A DNA stretch of 64,000 nt, from positions 124,001 to 188,000 of the forward strand of contig CAZVQS010000001.1 in NCBI GenBank assembly GCA_964629635.1, in the 5' to 3' direction. The DNA is from YC2-FULL-38-9 sp964629635 (GTDB taxonomy: Bacteria; Patescibacteriota; Microgenomatia; UBA1406; GWC2-37-13). The position numbers and the translations under genes are program-made. Below the pieces are notes generated by a model, which was not told the DNA's origin, made no database searches, and saw only the letters and a program-made list of their open reading frames with translations. Position 1 is the stretch's first letter. Each line of letters starts with the position of its first letter. Shown here piece after piece: positions 35,001-41,994 of this stretch.

Positions 35001-37493
35001 GGCAGGATCCGCTCCCGCGTTTGAGCCAAAATATACGTAGTACGCATCGATGCCCGTTTCCGCATCGGTTGCGGCATTCCATTCGAAGTAGGGATTCCGG
35101 TGACTGTACGTTGTCCCGTCCGTCAGCTCTGCTGTTTTTGTAACGTTGCTGTATCCTTTCAAGTTCAAACCGGTTATCACCGGGGGCGTTGTATCGTCAT
35201 TGTATCCGATCGTGAAAGAATGGACAGCGGGAGTAACGCTTCCCTGGCTGTCTCCGGTCAGAATCGCTTTTATCTGCACATATCTTCCTCCGGGCAGGTT
35301 GGATATGGTAGACGCAGGCTCCCATTGGCTCCATACGTTCCGGCTTGTAGATGACCGCGCATAAAACACCGCGCTGTCTTCAACGCCGGTGGCTGGCGTG
35401 AAGTTCGGAGTAAGAGACGTGAAAGATGATGCATATCTGAGATCGTATTCGGGTGAATACCACGTTCCCGTTGTCACATACCTGTTTTCAACGGCAGGCG
35501 TATATTTCCAGAACGCCTTGTTGTAACCCTGATACGAATAGAGAGAGCTTCCCGCGTATACAAGGCCTCCACCGTACCTGATCATGGCGGGCGTATCGCT
35601 CATGCGTTCCCAGAGGTTTGTGAGAGAATCATACCGGTAGAATCGCCTGCCGGTCATGTCATTCTCCCCGCCGGTTTGCGCATAAATGTAACGGCTGCCG
35701 TCTGTTGCCATCGCGCCGCCGTTCAGCACGGCAACGGGCAGCGACGCAACCTCCTCCCATGTGTTTGGGGTTTCCAGATACCGGTATACCCTGCCGCGTC
35801 CGTATGGATTGCCATTCGGGATTCCGCCGAGCACCGCATAGATATAGTCGCCCAGTTTCACGAGGGACGCACCGCGGCCGGAGGATTCGGGCAGGCTCGC
35901 TTTGTTCGACCATCCGGCCGATACGTTGTATTTCCGGAAAATGCCGGTATTTGCCGCCGTACCACTGTTGCCGTGCAGGACAAACAAGTCGGATGATCCC
36001 GATGCGACAATTGCAGTACCTATCCCGAACGTATGCGAGGTCGCGGTTAACGAGGCTGCCGCCCCGGTTGTGGGATTCACCGAATAGAACGCGGTACTGC
36101 CTCCTCGCGCCACATACACCGATCCGTTCATATACGCAAGCGTTGATCCGTCCGCCAAGTTTCCCGTGCTGTACGTCACAGCCGGAGACCAGGTGTTGGA
36201 CGCGATGGTATAGGTATAGCAGGTCGGCGTATTCTGACCGCGGCACTGGTATATTTCCGTTGTTCCGTTGGTCGCCGTGAGGCTTGTGCCGTTGTAGGCA
36301 TTCAGGGGCGGACCTTTGAGCGGATAACTCCACTGCTGGTCCGCAGGATTAAAATACATGAGCGTGCCCACATCCGTAAGCGCAATGATTTTACCCGCAT
36401 CGTCATCATACACGAGCGACCCGTACGTCAGCGAATACGGAGGCGGCGTAGTCGTCGTCCATGTCGCGCCGTCAAACTTATAGAGCGTCTGCTGGGGAGG
36501 CTGTCCGTTTATCGGTGTACCGAACATGTAGAAATCGTTTCCCGCCTTCACCACGTCGCTCCCCAAACCAACCACCCCGTTTGAACCGATCGAAGCGGGT
36601 GTCCATGCACTCCCGTAATTGCTGGTATCATATTTGTACGAACGGTCGGGATTCGCGCTTTCGCTCACCAGATACAGGTATTTGCTTCCGTCATAAACGA
36701 GATCGCAGTGGTTGCCGCAGGTAGCCGCGGTATTGGGCAGGACCACGGGGTTCGGTATGGCCTGCCAGGTGCCTGCCTGCGGCCCGTTCAGGTGGTACCG
36801 GTAAAAATCAACACTTCCTCCCCGGAAGGCATATATGTACTGGACTTCGGATCCGGGAACGTACTCGAGGGTAGCGCCCTGGGTAAGCACGTCTGATATA
36901 TTGGCAAGAAATGTCCAGGTATTGGTCGCGATATCGTACTCGAGGAAATGTTTCCGTCCGGAACGGGTGGCAAACGCCCAGATTTTCGTGGTGCCGTTTG
37001 TCGTTGCATCAAGCGCCTCATATGTCTGAACCGGCACGTACGCCATCTCGCGCCACTGCCGGGTATCCATGTCGTACCGGAGAAACTGGCCGGTCTGGTT
37101 GTTCCTGAACGCATACAGGTATCTGCCGATTTTCAGCACCTTGGTGCCGCCGTAGTTATTATATGTCGGAAGCTGACCCATGGCATGGTTGATGTTCGCG
37201 GGCCCTGACGCATCCCAGGTTCCCAGGTCAAGAGCAAGCTGAATATCGCCCGATGATGTCGCTATATCTATGTCTTTGTTTTCGTAGAAGCCTTCCGACC
37301 ATTCGCTCTGTGAAGTTACGGAGATCTGTTTTTCCTCTGCATACACCCGGGGAGGATCAACAAATGCGCCGATGAAGTCAAGCCGGAGGATATGGAGACA
37401 GAACGGTCCCGCAAAAAAGAACAAAAAGAGGAGCCGGCGCATGGCGTGCGCTTTCCGTTTCATCCGCAAATGGTATAGTATCCGTTTGTGCAT
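29064..37493 (-). CDS. giant secreted Kelch/LamG/Fn3 surface protein (2809 aa)
   Basis: A signal peptide or anchor (hydrophobic core about residues 18-36, possible cleavage after VYA) precedes a long beta-propeller region of Kelch-like repeats (about 60-690; recurrent Y-x-Y...W...P-x-x-x-x-x-G-G patterns), a DUF2341-like domain (about 900-1010, ending YLYYGNP), a LamG domain (about 1040-1190), a second Kelch-like region (about 1230-1870), and Fn3-like domains to the end. The last 250 residues resemble those of the 6143 giant, including the tail ALNLVIDNLSKTFGFLK. The ATG overlaps the rhodanese stop (TAATG), indicating coupling. Met11 or Met18 could be the true start. Propellers, LamG and Fn3 together suggest binding to glycans or other cells. 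Confidence 0.85.
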   Translation of the reverse strand: MHKRILYHLRMKRKAHAMRRLLFLFFFAGPFCLHILRLDFIGAFVDPPRVYAEEKQISVTSQSEWSEGFYENKDIDIATSSGDIQLALDLGTWDASGPANINHAMGQLPTYNNYGGTKVLKIGRYLYAFRNNQTGQFLRYDMDTRQWREMAYVPVQTYEALDATTNGTTKIWAFATRSGRKHFLEYDIATNTWTFLANISDVLTQGATLEYVPGSEVQYIYAFRGGSVDFYRYHLNGPQAGTWQAIPNPVVLPNTAATCGNHCDLVYDGSKYLYLVSESANPDRSYKYDTSNYGSAWTPASIGSNGVVGLGSDVVKAGNDFYMFGTPINGQPPQQTLYKFDGATWTTTTPPPYSLTYGSLVYDDDAGKIIALTDVGTLMYFNPADQQWSYPLKGPPLNAYNGTSLTATNGTTEIYQCRGQNTPTCYTYTIASNTWSPAVTYSTGNLADGSTLAYMNGSVYVARGGSTAFYSVNPTTGAAASLTATSHTFGIGTAIVASGSSDLFVLHGNSGTAANTGIFRKYNVSAGWSNKASLPESSGRGASLVKLGDYIYAVLGGIPNGNPYGRGRVYRYLETPNTWEEVASLPVAVLNGGAMATDGSRYIYAQTGGENDMTGRRFYRYDSLTNLWERMSDTPAMIRYGGGLVYAGSSLYSYQGYNKAFWKYTPAVENRYVTTGTWYSPEYDLRYASSFTSLTPNFTPATGVEDSAVFYARSSTSRNVWSQWEPASTISNLPGGRYVQIKAILTGDSQGSVTPAVHSFTIGYNDDTTPPVITGLNLKGYSNVTKTAELTDGTTYSHRNPYFEWNAATDAETGIDAYYVYFGSNAGADPATAGIPQQGRSYSVSQGLDSGTVYYLKIKAKNKAGYYSAASVDFSFTYEGISPVATATISTQAQWDDPQATKSAVYVSSSDWWNRSYAYRQQLIISPSITATAGAMVRVSTDTATLAAEGKLRADRKDWRVVYHNGNTWEEIDREYVDEDITYFVLKRSVNAGTSDSNYYLYYGNPDETTEPLDDITNSFSAVKWGGVGVYFDGGDYVRLPNMSAALNGLSAVTIEGWFKYQNTNGTRILYGGYDTQQTAIGVTSGQNYLSYQLRTSASATTYANTGSTYLVPNTWNHFSLTYDSSTGVAQGFVNGRLDFTRTALTGTLVASGNQYIGYNRTGGITGSVYGFMDEVRISNTVRYTSDFAPQTESFETDGNTLGLYHLDEGSGQTAADASGEGRDGVFGSAAGVDGNDPLWIAYTTAVHGSEESASPSVNTNLMLRHSSNGTWANESLPTLPWGARMNYGASVLAGNALYVVRGADTQAFFKLDLETNLWTQLPDLPARAYYGSSMVFDGNDSIYISRGNNQVDFWKYSISGNTFATAPEIAQPANPFSYGGVMIKGKDKDGYDVIYAIRGGSDDLYAYYLTGSQANTWVPKASAPYSAYYGSGLAYDSASGYVWYLAGNGTGFAKYSIANDVWDNTVTSPALPPHSIAYSSNNMFMKGDFLYAFTSVNIQATNERKNYVWRYSRTGDRWENVQTDSEFWMWTGAVAYDGSRYAYLITGENQMSIARFDAETHSYYPSTSILPQDRLYTSNGERLTHQVNTGTALAFDGADAIYMAQGGTSYINKYQVSSKLWTQLPNVPCFFYGNIVHTGTDLYVVCGHNSKKLYRYDPGNTAWKELADAPDTISNAGNQGAVYDGTGAIYVLRGANTSQLYKYTLGENDEGTWATESATIPLAIGSVNGGTSLGASMTFQQQGTDQYLYIFRGNASNYFYRYHINSSTWMYRALVPEQVYQGSGSVIHDGRIYLTTGFMNTQMYIYDIATDTYYRGINAQSHISGGGAMVKGPGNSIYMLQGNASYVMWKYNIPTATTAYTQKGTYVAKPLELDHPYAFAGLSATVASPSGTSVAFETRTSTDSASWSLWSPATNLKQSSSDVYETNVNSAVARYIQVKTILTSEEGMYSPSIANLNVNYYNDSTPPSNPGMLTSYNTSTKSAVLSADTWYSHNHPYFEWSGASDGTGSGVSGYYVLLTRDINADATESGTLVATASFSATLATDGSADGEYYLKIKTVDNAGNISPTHWIPFHYRYDPTPPTTIANENVSVLPSGFTAVNNFTFSWIPTSDPLKNSTASGLFRYYYKTGTASGELSQYQPFTGTCSELMCTLTGITAYAVGPNTLYLKADDSAGNVSEVTPVNFSFNNVAPSPPRNLGVDTSNAAANKFSFTWDEPSTFRGSIKEYRYSVGEKPNVSNISTTSAKLVNNISGVHDGENMFYVVAVDEANNVNYAAYAEKAFNVSVTAPGTPLAPEAFDNSIRATKKYRVGLTWDAPTEKGSAFDRYEVYVSEDDVECSTDMASYTKVGSTAGNSYVVTSIGETDLESKEYFLCITACASTNQCSGPSTTVSMEPSGRWLVAPELVGSQSATVKTKSSLIQWATSRTANSFVKYGTKPGDYVSEVGSSEQVTSHSINLIGLNPGTTYYYKMLWSDEDGNQGSSDEMSFTTNPAPFVSGVKASDISIHTAYITFTSKNGIKARIEFGKTLSYGGLVSIGVSKSEATNTIKLDNLLEGALYHYRIVVEDDEGNTFAGDDYVFETLPVPKIMTFKAQQVSGMATATLRLLWTTNTPLSSIVTYYPTGESETAKDQISLALKKSHEVILKNLRDDTEYTLVIKGRDSAGNEAAYPPYKVKTAVDFRPPEIINMSVESTIIGIGDDARAQVIVSWDTDEPSTTQVEYAQGTGTTYSQTTQEDTSLTTNHVVTITGLSPSKIYHLRAVSKDKAANISQSPDTVTITPKSTKDALNLVIDNLSKTFGFLKGVKGL

Positions 37494-38215
37494 TATTGGT
37501 TTATCCGTTCGATGTAATCGTTGATATTGAAACTCTCCCCCATTTCATGTCCGGGCATCCACTGGGGGAATCCTCCCACCCAATCGCCGTATCCGACCGA
37601 CAGGATCTTGACCGGCATGTTCTTTTTCCTCACCGCATCAACCGCGATATGGATTATGTCGGCATCCGGCCGGTATCCGTATACGATAATCTCCCGTTTG
37701 CCCGCCGTCTGCTTCCGCAGTTCTTTTTCCCATCCATCAAGCTTCACGCCGGATCCGTACGGACGCCTGAAATCGGTATATAGCGGTATGCTTACGGCCC
37801 CCTTGATATGGCCGCTCCGGTATTCCGCGTCAGACCGCACGTCCACCAGGATATATGTGTCGTTGTTTGTTTCCATGTATTCCTTGACGAGCACCGGGTC
37901 AATGGTCAGGTATGTTTCGTTCCCCCGCACGCCGATATCCTTCTTATCCGTCCACCCTGAGGCTACGCTTCGTACCGTCTGCCGGAAAATGGCCGCATAC
38001 AAAGGTGCGGTGCGGAATATGACCATGGTGGTTACAAAACTCAGGAGGAACACGACTCCCAAATACCATTTCCGGTCCGCATCCCCCATGACGGTTTTCG
38101 TGTTTTGCGCATCGGCATTGCATGACGGCTCCTCCTGTTTCTTAACGTGAACAGCCTCATGAACGGTAATGCGCCTGTTTGCCGGATCTTTGCGCTCCTG
38201 ACGGGTATGTTTCAT
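37493..38215 (-). CDS. membrane-anchored rhodanese-like protein lacking the catalytic Cys
   Basis: 240 residues. A hydrophilic N-terminal segment of about 48 residues with two Cys, one membrane span (about 50-75), then a rhodanese domain (about 105-215: YILVDVRSDAEYRSGHIKGA, then IPLYTDFRRP). Where active rhodaneses have V-V-Y-C-x-x-G-x-R-S, this one reads IIVYGYRPDADII, so the sulfur-carrying Cys is absent and the loop is altered. It probably serves as a binding or scaffold domain. It is translationally coupled to the giant protein downstream, which suggests a role in that surface system. Confidence 0.8.
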   Translation of the reverse strand: MKHTRQERKDPANRRITVHEAVHVKKQEEPSCNADAQNTKTVMGDADRKWYLGVVFLLSFVTTMVIFRTAPLYAAIFRQTVRSVASGWTDKKDIGVRGNETYLTIDPVLVKEYMETNNDTYILVDVRSDAEYRSGHIKGAVSIPLYTDFRRPYGSGVKLDGWEKELRKQTAGKREIIVYGYRPDADIIHIAVDAVRKKNMPVKILSVGYGDWVGGFPQWMPGHEMGESFNINDYIERINQ

Positions 38216-38232
38216 ATATATACTTATGGCAA

Positions 38233-38532
38233 TCAGCCCAACAAATCACCGGTAATTTGCAACAACCGCTCCCGGGATATGAGATCGGTATTCAGTTTCC
38301 ACCTGAGGCCGTGTCCGTCCATCGACTTTCCCCACGGCAATACGAGATGCTTTCCCTGTATGACCTGGCGGGAAAGCGAGGAGAAAACCCCTCCCAGAGC
38401 CTTGCCTTCCTTCCCCAGTTTTGAACTCGTGGCCGCAGAGGATATGATCCCGTTTTCGGTTTTCGCCAACAAAAAGAGAGCTCGAAGCTGGTTCGGGCTC
38501 ATGCGGTATAGTCTATTCTCCGTTTCATTCAT
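38233..38532 (-). CDS. small protein, possible DNA-binding regulator (99 aa)
   Basis: The 99-residue product has a predicted helix-turn-helix-like arrangement (SPNQLRALFLLAKTENGIIS, then SSAATSSKLGKEGKALGGVF) and ends with an amphipathic helix. Arg/Lys/Ser content suits a nucleic-acid-binding protein, but no family is certain. It has a strong promoter (TTGACA-18-TATACT) 9 nt upstream and lies 17 bp before the rhodanese-like gene, so it probably heads the operon of giant protein 2 and could regulate it. Confidence 0.55.
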   Translation of the reverse strand: MNETENRLYRMSPNQLRALFLLAKTENGIISSAATSSKLGKEGKALGGVFSSLSRQVIQGKHLVLPWGKSMDGHGLRWKLNTDLISRERLLQITGDLLG

Positions 38533-38541
38533 CCAGTTTTC

Positions 38542-38571
38542 AGTATAGATAATCTATTACATCCATGTCAA
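38542..38571 (-). promoter_or_regulatory. sigma70-type promoter of surface operon 2
   Basis: Minus strand TTGACA (38571-38566), 18-nt spacer, TATACT (38547-38542), 9 nt before the ATG at 38532. It is the only good promoter seen upstream of the rhodanese, giant protein, ATPase, permease and peptidase genes. Confidence 0.65.
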
Positions 38572-38800
38572 GCATATTATGCTTTTTCTCTATTTAAACT
38601 ATTATAAGTATAAGTTCTTTAAGTTCCTTATACTCTTATTAATCTATTTTATCTAAATATATCTTTATATATCTATTAAGACTACTTAGTGCACTTTTCC
38701 ATTTCTCTGAGCTATTATGACAATTCTTGCCCTATATTGAAGAATATGCTTTTATGGAGATACGATAAACCGTTCAAATGAATAGAACTATAATGGAGTC
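38572..38800. other. AT-rich noncoding island
   Basis: About 230 bp that is far more AT-rich than the surroundings, with many overlapping TATA/TAAT runs and short ATATCTTTATATATCT-like tracts. No gene is visible. It lies between the promoter of surface operon 2 and a small plus-strand frame. It may be a regulatory, curved or melting-prone region; there is no clear array of DnaA boxes. Confidence 0.5.
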
Positions 38801-38908
38801 ATGGATATTAGTCAGACATTTTCGTACATCTTTGGGAAACTGCGGAAAGTGTATGATCCGGGAGCTGTATACAATGAAAAACTCCCCTGTTTTGTGAGAA
38901 AATTATGA
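38801..38908 (+). CDS. possible small ORF with leaderless promoter (35 aa)
   Basis: ATG 38801 to TGA 38908 encodes MDISQTFSYIFGKL followed by a basic, Tyr/Cys-containing end. TATAAT (38789-38794) ends exactly 6 nt before the ATG, the same geometry as ten other genes in the window. The product is not recognised. It is convergent with the M16 peptidase gene. Without comparative data it may be a chance frame. Confidence 0.3.
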   Translation: MDISQTFSYIFGKLRKVYDPGAVYNEKLPCFVRKL

Positions 38909-38928
38909 GTAGAAAACTCTCCCCTCTG

Positions 38929-40224
38929 TCACCGGTCAAACGCAAAGTCTTCCCTGTCGAATTCATTTTTCCTGAAGGGACCCAGTATCGCGAAATGGAG
39001 TTTTTCCGGGGTAAACAACTCCTTCGCAACCGCGACGATTTCCTCTTTCGTCACCGCCTCGATCTTGGCCATTGCCTCGTTCGGGGATTCGGTCTTGTTT
39101 TCATGGAGCTGCCTCATGCCGTAGAAATGGGCAACGTTGAAGGAATCTTCAAGGGAGAGAAGAAGCCGTCCTTTGAGCATTTCCTTGGAACGGGATATAT
39201 CCTCGTCGCGCACCTGCCCCCGGGCGATCTTCACATGCTCCGCGACCGTTGCCCGTATTGCATCCTTCACTTTGGCCGGTTCTTTGGCAACGCCTGCCTG
39301 GGTAACGATGTTGCCGGTATCAGCGTACTGTTCGGCGCCGGTGCCGATATAGTAGCAGAGCCCGCGCTTTTCGCGTACTTCCTGAAAGAGACGCGAAGAC
39401 GCTCCCCCTCCCAGAATGGTTGAGAGTACTTTGAGCGCAGGCCGGCGCTTGTCATCCCGTGCGAATGTGGGGAATCCGAGACAGAAATGCGCCTGTTCTG
39501 TTTTCTTTACGAACGTATGAATTTTTTTATCCGATCCCGACCCGGCAATGGGAGGCGCCGTGATGATTTTGTCTTTCTGCCATGTTCCAAAATTCCCTTC
39601 GATCACATCAAGATAGTTTTTGTAGCCTTCCGCGCCGTTTTCAAGACCGCCCGCCACGATGAGCACGGAATTTTGCGGCTTGTACAGGCTCTCCATATAA
39701 TTCACAAACGTATTCCGTGAAAACGAAGTGACCGTGTCTTTCGTGCCTGCAATATCGTATCCAAGCGGATTACCCTTATACATTACCTGCTCAAACAGTT
39801 CGCTCACCCGGCGGGATGGCATGTCCTCGTACATGTTGATTTCCTCAACAATCACCCCTTTTTCCTTTTCGATCTCCTTTGCGTCAAACAGGGACCGCAG
39901 CAGGATATCCGAAAGCAGGGTGATTATCTCCGGGAAGTGGTAGGACGCGGCTTTGATGTAATATCCCGTATAGTCTTTGGACGTGAACGCGTTCCAATGG
40001 CCGCCCATACCTTCAATCACCTGCGATATCACCTCGGGATTGGGATACTTTTTGCTTCCCTTGTAGAACATATGCTCAAGGAAATGCGCGATACCGTTGT
40101 TTTTTTCCGATTCGTAGCGGGATCCCGCACCGACCAGAAGCAGGGTCGTGATGGTTGGAAACGCCTTCGTATCGACGAGTATAACCCGGAGGCCGTTCGG
40201 AAGCGTATGTATGGATGGATTCAT
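38929..40224 (-). CDS. M16 family zinc peptidase
   Basis: 431 residues from ATG 40224; the longer open frame upstream is antisense to the divergent gene and acidic/low-quality. The inverted zinc motif HFLEH (HxxEH, about residues 47-51) with a downstream Glu in KGVIVEEINMYED (about 120-132) marks an active M16 N-terminal half. The C-terminal half has the usual GGGASSRLFQEVREKRGLCY (about 290-310). Single-chain bacterial members often pair with an inactive partner, but none is adjacent. No signal peptide is seen. A good promoter (TTGAGT-17-TACAAT) ends 9 nt before the ATG and is divergent from the cohesin operon. Confidence 0.9.
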   Translation of the reverse strand: MNPSIHTLPNGLRVILVDTKAFPTITTLLLVGAGSRYESEKNNGIAHFLEHMFYKGSKKYPNPEVISQVIEGMGGHWNAFTSKDYTGYYIKAASYHFPEIITLLSDILLRSLFDAKEIEKEKGVIVEEINMYEDMPSRRVSELFEQVMYKGNPLGYDIAGTKDTVTSFSRNTFVNYMESLYKPQNSVLIVAGGLENGAEGYKNYLDVIEGNFGTWQKDKIITAPPIAGSGSDKKIHTFVKKTEQAHFCLGFPTFARDDKRRPALKVLSTILGGGASSRLFQEVREKRGLCYYIGTGAEQYADTGNIVTQAGVAKEPAKVKDAIRATVAEHVKIARGQVRDEDISRSKEMLKGRLLLSLEDSFNVAHFYGMRQLHENKTESPNEAMAKIEAVTKEEIVAVAKELFTPEKLHFAILGPFRKNEFDREDFAFDR

Positions 40225-40233
40225 AGACACACC

Positions 40234-40262
40234 ATTGTACTGCAACTCGTACATGAACTCAA
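40234..40262 (-). promoter_or_regulatory. sigma70-type promoter of the M16 peptidase gene
   Basis: Minus strand TTGAGT (40262-40257), 17-nt spacer, TACAAT (40239-40234). The predicted start leaves a leader of about 3 nt before the ATG at 40224. Confidence 0.6.
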
Positions 40263-40272
40263 GGGGGACTAT

Positions 40273-40301
40273 TTGACAGAACGGTAATAACTTATTAAGA
40301 T
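40273..40301 (+). promoter_or_regulatory. sigma70-type promoter of the cohesin/dockerin operon
   Basis: TTGACA (40273-40278), 17-nt spacer, TAAGAT (40296-40301), 10 nt before the ATG at 40312. The -35 boxes of this and the divergent M16 promoter are 10 bp apart. Confidence 0.65.
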
Positions 40302-40311
40302 AAGTAAAGAT

Positions 40312-40929
40312 ATGAAAAATACTCTCCTCATTGCACTGACCGTTCTCTTTGCCATCGGCATCGGCGCCATCATCGTCTACATCCCCCTCAAGCAGCAGCA
40401 GGACAAACTCGACAAGAAAGTCGAGTCTGCCGTTACCGAAAACAAGGGATTGATTGAAAAAGTGAACGACCTCCAGAAACGGGAATCGCAAAAAATCCGG
40501 AAACAGATCGAGGAAGCGCAGCCCTCTCCGAAAACCGGCCTCGCCTATTTCACATCCTCAACAAAACCGCTTGGAAACAGCCAGACGCAGGTTGACATCA
40601 CGCTGATGGGCGACACGTCGGTTGACGCGGTCGACCTCATCCTCACCCATGACGCGACGGTGACGGTGAAGGAACTTAAAAAAGGAACCGCATTCGTTTC
40701 CTATCCGCGGCTTCTGGACAAGGACGGGATTATAACGGTCACGGGAATAGCCATGCCGCAGGGCAATTCGTTTGCCTACGGCAAGACAGGAGAGGTATAC
40801 GTCACCCTCATTGTCGAAAGCACGGCCGACAGCACCGGTCTGAAACTGGACACCTCGGATACGAAAGCGTACTTCAACGGCACTCCGATACTTGACTTCA
40901 CGAGGAGTTTCAAGGAAATCGCATTATGA
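40312..40929 (+). CDS. membrane-anchored cohesin-like protein with coiled-coil stalk (205 aa)
   Basis: A membrane anchor (about residues 4-26) is followed by a charged coiled-coil stalk (about 27-70, QQQDKLDKKVESAVTENKG onwards) and one beta-sandwich domain (about 78-200) with cohesin-like segments VDAVDLILTHDATVTV, GIITVTGIAMP and GEVYVTLIVES. It is the first gene of an operon whose next member carries a dockerin, to which it is coupled by ATGA. I infer that it displays the dockerin proteins on the cell surface. The cohesin call is weaker than for 20912 because the domain is short. Confidence 0.6.
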   Translation: MKNTLLIALTVLFAIGIGAIIVYIPLKQQQDKLDKKVESAVTENKGLIEKVNDLQKRESQKIRKQIEEAQPSPKTGLAYFTSSTKPLGNSQTQVDITLMGDTSVDAVDLILTHDATVTVKELKKGTAFVSYPRLLDKDGIITVTGIAMPQGNSFAYGKTGEVYVTLIVESTADSTGLKLDTSDTKAYFNGTPILDFTRSFKEIAL

Positions 40930-41993
40930 ACGACAACGGACTGATCCGCAGCGCATTTCTTTTTGTCCTCTTTCTTTTCGCGTTCCTTATCGTGATCATT
41001 TCGCTCCTTTCCGTACCGCTTCGCACCCGGGCTACCGCAAACACCCTTACCCTGAAGATCAAGATGCAGGGCATACGCAAGACCGGAGATGAAATCAAGG
41101 CACGCGTCGATTTCTACAACGGACCGGATAAGACATCCACTCAGGAAAGCGTGTCTTTTATGTACAAAGACGGCGCTTTCATCGGTGACATCGCGCTCGC
41201 GAGCGAATTCAGCTTTACCGACCGGTATGCCCTGTTTATCAAGCCCGAAAAATCCGTCGGACGCATCTTTTGCAGCAGCCAGCTGACCGGAACGCAGTGC
41301 AGCAGCCCCGGATTCTTTTTCCTTCCCTCGGGTTCAACCGCAGACCTGACCGCCCACGTGTTCTATGTCGGCGATATCGCGCCGGCAAACGGCAAGGTGG
41401 ATGCGGGAGACATGTCAAACATCATGAAATCGCTCGGGAAAATGTCAACCGCGACGGATTCCGCAACCGATCTCAACGGTGATGGAATTACGGACGTGAC
41501 CGATTATTCGCTGGCCTTTTATTCGCTGTCACAAAGCGCCAAAGACGACACCGTACAGCTGTCAAATGCCCAGCCGAGCGCTACTCCGGCCCCCTCGGCC
41601 GCGGCAACCGCGACACCTGCGCCCACTGCCGCTCCCTCCGTAACGCCCGCTCCGACCGCCATTCCGACCGCGGTTCCCACAGCCACCACCGCGCCCACCC
41701 CAACAACCGCACCTACTTCCCCTCCCCCGCCAAGCCCGACCACGGCAGCCGCAGCAACATGCCATTTCACGATACCGGACGGATACGGGGATCCCTTTGA
41801 CCTGAAGTCCGGCGAAACCTCGGAATGCGGATGCGAAGATTATATGTTCATGACAATCTGCTCAACCATCAGCTGCAAGAGTTGCCCTTCAGGCACCTGC
41901 AACTGTGCTATCTCCATGCAGCTGCCTCCGTATAACGGCACCTGTTCAAACGGCGGCTCCTTCTCCGTGAATAAAGTCTCAAGCTGCAACTGA
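40926..41993 (+). CDS. surface protein with dockerin, Thr/Pro-rich linker and Cys-rich C-terminal domain (355 aa)
   Basis: A membrane anchor or signal peptide (about 9-32) precedes a beta domain (about 40-150), a dockerin pair (GDIAPANGKVDAGDMSNIMK about 153-172 and TDLNGDGITDVTDYSLAFYS about 181-200), a linker of about 55 residues of Ala/Thr/Pro/Ser, and a 75-residue Cys-rich domain with ten cysteines, probably disulphide-bonded. The N-terminal part is clearly paralogous to the 42938 protein. The dockerin would bind the cohesin-like protein encoded just upstream. The function of the Cys-rich domain is unknown. Confidence 0.75.
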   Translation: MNDNGLIRSAFLFVLFLFAFLIVIISLLSVPLRTRATANTLTLKIKMQGIRKTGDEIKARVDFYNGPDKTSTQESVSFMYKDGAFIGDIALASEFSFTDRYALFIKPEKSVGRIFCSSQLTGTQCSSPGFFFLPSGSTADLTAHVFYVGDIAPANGKVDAGDMSNIMKSLGKMSTATDSATDLNGDGITDVTDYSLAFYSLSQSAKDDTVQLSNAQPSATPAPSAAATATPAPTAAPSVTPAPTAIPTAVPTATTAPTPTTAPTSPPPPSPTTAAAATCHFTIPDGYGDPFDLKSGETSECGCEDYMFMTICSTISCKSCPSGTCNCAISMQLPPYNGTCSNGGSFSVNKVSSCN

Positions 41994-41994
41994 T

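Noticed and set aside
6143..37493. LPXTG-type sorting signals that would make the giant proteins substrates of the sortase at 17804
   Set aside because: Neither giant ends with LPXTG, a hydrophobic span and basic residues; both end in an amphipathic helix.
38572..38800. Replication origin in the AT-rich island
   Set aside because: No cluster of DnaA-box-like 9-mers and no dnaA/dnaN nearby.
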